DNA from: Anaerobaca lacustris
GTDB lineage: Bacteria; Planctomycetota; Phycisphaerae; Sedimentisphaerales; Anaerobacaceae
Direction of reading: 5' to 3'
Assembly (NCBI RefSeq): GCF_030012215.1
Contig: NZ_JASCXX010000030.1
Location: 1-62,600 of the forward strand
Length of the DNA: 62,600 nucleotides
How positions within the stretch are numbered: the stretch's first letter is position 1; every line of letters starts with the position of its first letter. The position numbers were made by a program, and so were the translations under genes. The notes beneath the pieces were generated by a model that saw nothing but the letters and a program-made list of their open reading frames with translations, ran no database searches and was not told where the DNA came from. Of the stretch, positions 60,658-62,600 are shown piece by piece.

Positions 60658-62581
60658 GAACATGTACCTGCTGATCTGCATCCTCTCTCTTCTGCTTCCG
60701 ACCGTGTCGGCTCGCATCGCCGGAGGGCAGGACAGTGCCGACGCCGGTGCATCCGCATCACAGACAACAGCGCCCGCCGACACCGTCAGCGCCATCGGGG
60801 TCTCCGCTCAACGTCAGCTCGAAGAAAGCCTGGCCGAGCTGGCGGCGCTGCGACAGGCGATTGCGGAGGAGAAGGTGCCGATGGGCCGCCGGCTCAGCGA
60901 GCTCGAAGAGCAGCTTCTGGAAGTGCGTCGCGAGTACCAGCAGGCCATGCGCCTTCTCGACAGCCGCACGCTCGATCTGAGCAACCTGCGTTCGGAAGTC
61001 CAGTCGCGCCGCGAGGAGAAGACCTACATCTCCAACTTGCTGAGCGAATACACCCGCAGTTTCGAGACGCGACTCCATATTGCCGAGATTCAGCGCTACA
61101 GCGACCTGATCGAAGCGGCCGGGCTGGCCCCCGAGAACAGCAACCTGAGCGAAGCCGAAGTGTATCAGACACAGGTCGCGCTCGTGACGGCGTCGCTCGA
61201 AAGGCTGCATGAGGCCCTGGGCGGGGTCCGGTTCGACGGCAGCGCCGTGGATTCCTCCGGCCGGATCCGGCGCGGTACATTCGTCCTGCTGGGGCCGGTC
61301 GCCCTGTTCCGCTCGGACGACGGCGAAACCGTCGGGATCGCCGAGCAGCGCCTCGGTTCGCTCGAACCGACGGTCTTGCCCTTTGGTTCGGAGGCGATGA
61401 CCCAGGCGGCGGCTACACTCGTCGCCACCGGCGCCGGCGAGTTCCCGTTCGACCCCACGCTCGGCAACGCCCACAAGATCGAGGCAACCAAGCAGACACT
61501 CCTCGAGCATATCCGCAAAGGCGGGGTGGTGATGTATCCGATCTTGGGCCTCTTCGCCGCTGTCATGCTGGTGGTCCTGTTCAAATGGATCGAACTGGCG
61601 CGTTTGCGTCAGCCGTCGGAACGACGGATTCGTGCGTTGCTCGATGCGATCGCGGATCGCAAGAAGGAGATCGCCGCCGCCGAGGCTGCCGCCATCGGTG
61701 GGCCGACCGGTGCGATGCTGGCGACCGGCGTCGAGCACCTCCACGAACCGGTGGCCCTGGTCGAAGAGGTGATGTATGAGAAGATTCTCACGGCCAAGCT
61801 GAGGCTTCAGCGCTTTCTGCCGTTCATCGCGATCAGCGCCGCGGCGGCCCCGTTGCTTGGTCTGCTGGGCACGGTTACGGGAATCATCAACACGTTCAAG
61901 CTGATCACCGTTTTCGGTTCAGGGGATGTCAAGACGCTGTCGGGCGGGATTTCCGAGGCTTTGATCACCACCGAGTTCGGTTTGATCGTGGCGATTCCTT
62001 CGTTGCTGCTGCACGCATTCCTCTCTCGCAAGGCGCGCGGGATGATCGCGCAGATGGAGAAGTCGGCCATCCGCTTCATGAACCAGGTCGGCAAGACCCC
62101 GTATCAGCCGCAGGACACGGCCAAGACGCTCGCGGAGATGCCCGCCGCCGTGGCGGAGGAAGTTCTGCGACGTCTGAGGAGCCGGGCCCAGGAGCTGGAC
62201 GAGACCTGCGAGGGTGCGCCGTATGCACCGGGTTCGGCCGGCAGCATGATGGAACCGGCGTCGATGACGATCCATCAGAGCATGACTGTCGCCGAGGCGC
62301 TGAATGCGATGCGCGCGGCCGGATCGGATGAGGATTTCCACGCTGTCTTCGTCGTGGATGAAGAGGGCCGGTACGTCGGAGACCTTCACGTTCGCCTGTT
62401 GTTGACCCGGCCCGAACAGGCGCGCATCGAGTCCCTGATCGATCGGGAGACGCTGTTCGTACGCACGGACACCGACCGAGACGAGGTGCAGCAGCTCTTT
62501 CGAACCCATGACGTCCGTGTCATGCCGGTCCTTGACGACGACGATCAACTGGTCGGACGAGTGATTCGCAATGGAGAGTAG
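60644..62581 (+). CDS. MotA/TolQ/ExbB proton-channel protein with C-terminal CBS pair, 645 aa
   Basis: A signal peptide (LLICILSLLLPTVSA) is followed by a periplasmic coiled-coil domain (about 45-160) and a beta-rich domain (to ~275). The MotA/TolQ/ExbB channel is at about 285-490: first helix VVMYPILGLFAAVMLVVLFKW, then ALRLQRFLPFIAISAAAAPLLGLLGTVTGIINTFKLI and ALITTEFGLIVAIPSLLLHAFL, the usual signature. Residues ~540-645 form two CBS motifs (MTVAEALNAMRAAG...VFVVDEEGRYVGDLHV and VRTDTDRDEVQQLFRTHDVRVMPVLDDDDQLVGRV), as in MgtE. Periplasmic extension plus channel is like TtpC; the CBS pair is not usual. Start overlaps DUF3450. Confidence 0.9.
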   Translation: MSIGRNMYLLICILSLLLPTVSARIAGGQDSADAGASASQTTAPADTVSAIGVSAQRQLEESLAELAALRQAIAEEKVPMGRRLSELEEQLLEVRREYQQAMRLLDSRTLDLSNLRSEVQSRREEKTYISNLLSEYTRSFETRLHIAEIQRYSDLIEAAGLAPENSNLSEAEVYQTQVALVTASLERLHEALGGVRFDGSAVDSSGRIRRGTFVLLGPVALFRSDDGETVGIAEQRLGSLEPTVLPFGSEAMTQAAATLVATGAGEFPFDPTLGNAHKIEATKQTLLEHIRKGGVVMYPILGLFAAVMLVVLFKWIELARLRQPSERRIRALLDAIADRKKEIAAAEAAAIGGPTGAMLATGVEHLHEPVALVEEVMYEKILTAKLRLQRFLPFIAISAAAAPLLGLLGTVTGIINTFKLITVFGSGDVKTLSGGISEALITTEFGLIVAIPSLLLHAFLSRKARGMIAQMEKSAIRFMNQVGKTPYQPQDTAKTLAEMPAAVAEEVLRRLRSRAQELDETCEGAPYAPGSAGSMMEPASMTIHQSMTVAEALNAMRAAGSDEDFHAVFVVDEEGRYVGDLHVRLLLTRPEQARIESLIDRETLFVRTDTDRDEVQQLFRTHDVRVMPVLDDDDQLVGRVIRNGE

Positions 62582-62583
62582 AT

Positions 62584-62600
62584 ATGGCTATGGAACAGCT
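62584..62600 (+). CDS. Start of a further gene, cut by the window end
   Basis: An ATG 2 nt after the ExbB-type gene's stop opens MAMEQ at the window edge. In DUF3450/TtpC-type operons the next gene is usually a second, shorter ExbB-type protein, then ExbD and TonB. Only five residues are visible, so the product cannot be identified. Confidence 0.45.

Overview
The window is a GC-rich, gene-dense chromosomal segment. It most likely comes from a member of the Planctomycetota, class Phycisphaerae (Sedimentisphaerales-like). The evidence is a pseudopilin with an H-X9-DG-type tail, secreted lamin-tail/CotH and sialidase-type proteins, a Gram-negative envelope (KdsA, a TonB receptor, TolC, ExbB), and non-FeS Rrf2 and RsbV/RsbW-type regulators. 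This taxonomic call is an inference; the window has no rRNA.

Layout. 1-9.9 kb: pseudopilin, glycine-rich RRM protein, B12-binding radical SAM protein, Gfo/Idh oxidoreductase, cold-shock protein with its own promoter and terminator, a LemA/M48 protease pair and a double-propeller sialidase. 9.9-18.3 kb: zinc-ribbon protein, amidohydrolase, SNF symporter, MazG-like protein, Rrf2 regulator, an RsbV/RsbW-like pair with a companion protein, a degenerate GH10-like protein and an HhH protein. 18.3-28.6 kb: a CotH / VTC polyphosphate polymerase / DUF4956 / HlyD / TolC / lamin-tail cluster. 28.9-36.5 kb: housekeeping genes (leuS, CYTH protein, lipid kinase, kdsA, radical SAM protein, XerC/D-type recombinase). 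36.66 kb: tRNA-Val(GAC) with an unusual C33, followed by integrase debris.

37.3-48.2 kb looks like an inserted accessory cluster. A LOV blue-light sensor fused to a SpoIIE-type phosphatase heads a lipid-modification cluster: SDR-DUF2867, desaturase, FAD amine oxidase, DUF1365, two cyclopropane-synthase-like methyltransferases, DUF2878, DUF1295 and DUF2177. It also holds a truncated photolyase-related gene, a fragment of a DNA glycosylase and a strongly structured non-coding stretch. Such gene sets are known elsewhere as light/singlet-oxygen lipid regulons; the LOV-phosphatase at the head is the notable part.

48.3-62.6 kb looks like a phosphate-acquisition region: a 2-aminoethylphosphonate operon (transporter, phnW, phnX), a PhoB-type response regulator, a TonB-dependent receptor, a secreted beta-helix-like protein, TPR proteins, a DUF3450 protein and an ExbB-type channel fused to a CBS pair. 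Arrays of (C/T)TAA(C/T) units spaced exactly 11 bp lie upstream of the regulator gene, the phosphonate operon, the beta-helix gene, the DUF3450-ExbB operon and, 29 kb away, the VTC polyphosphate operon; a two-unit version lies upstream of the receptor. Their geometry is that of Pho boxes, so I propose a Pho regulon with a CTAAC core linking phosphonate use, TonB-driven uptake and polyphosphate storage.
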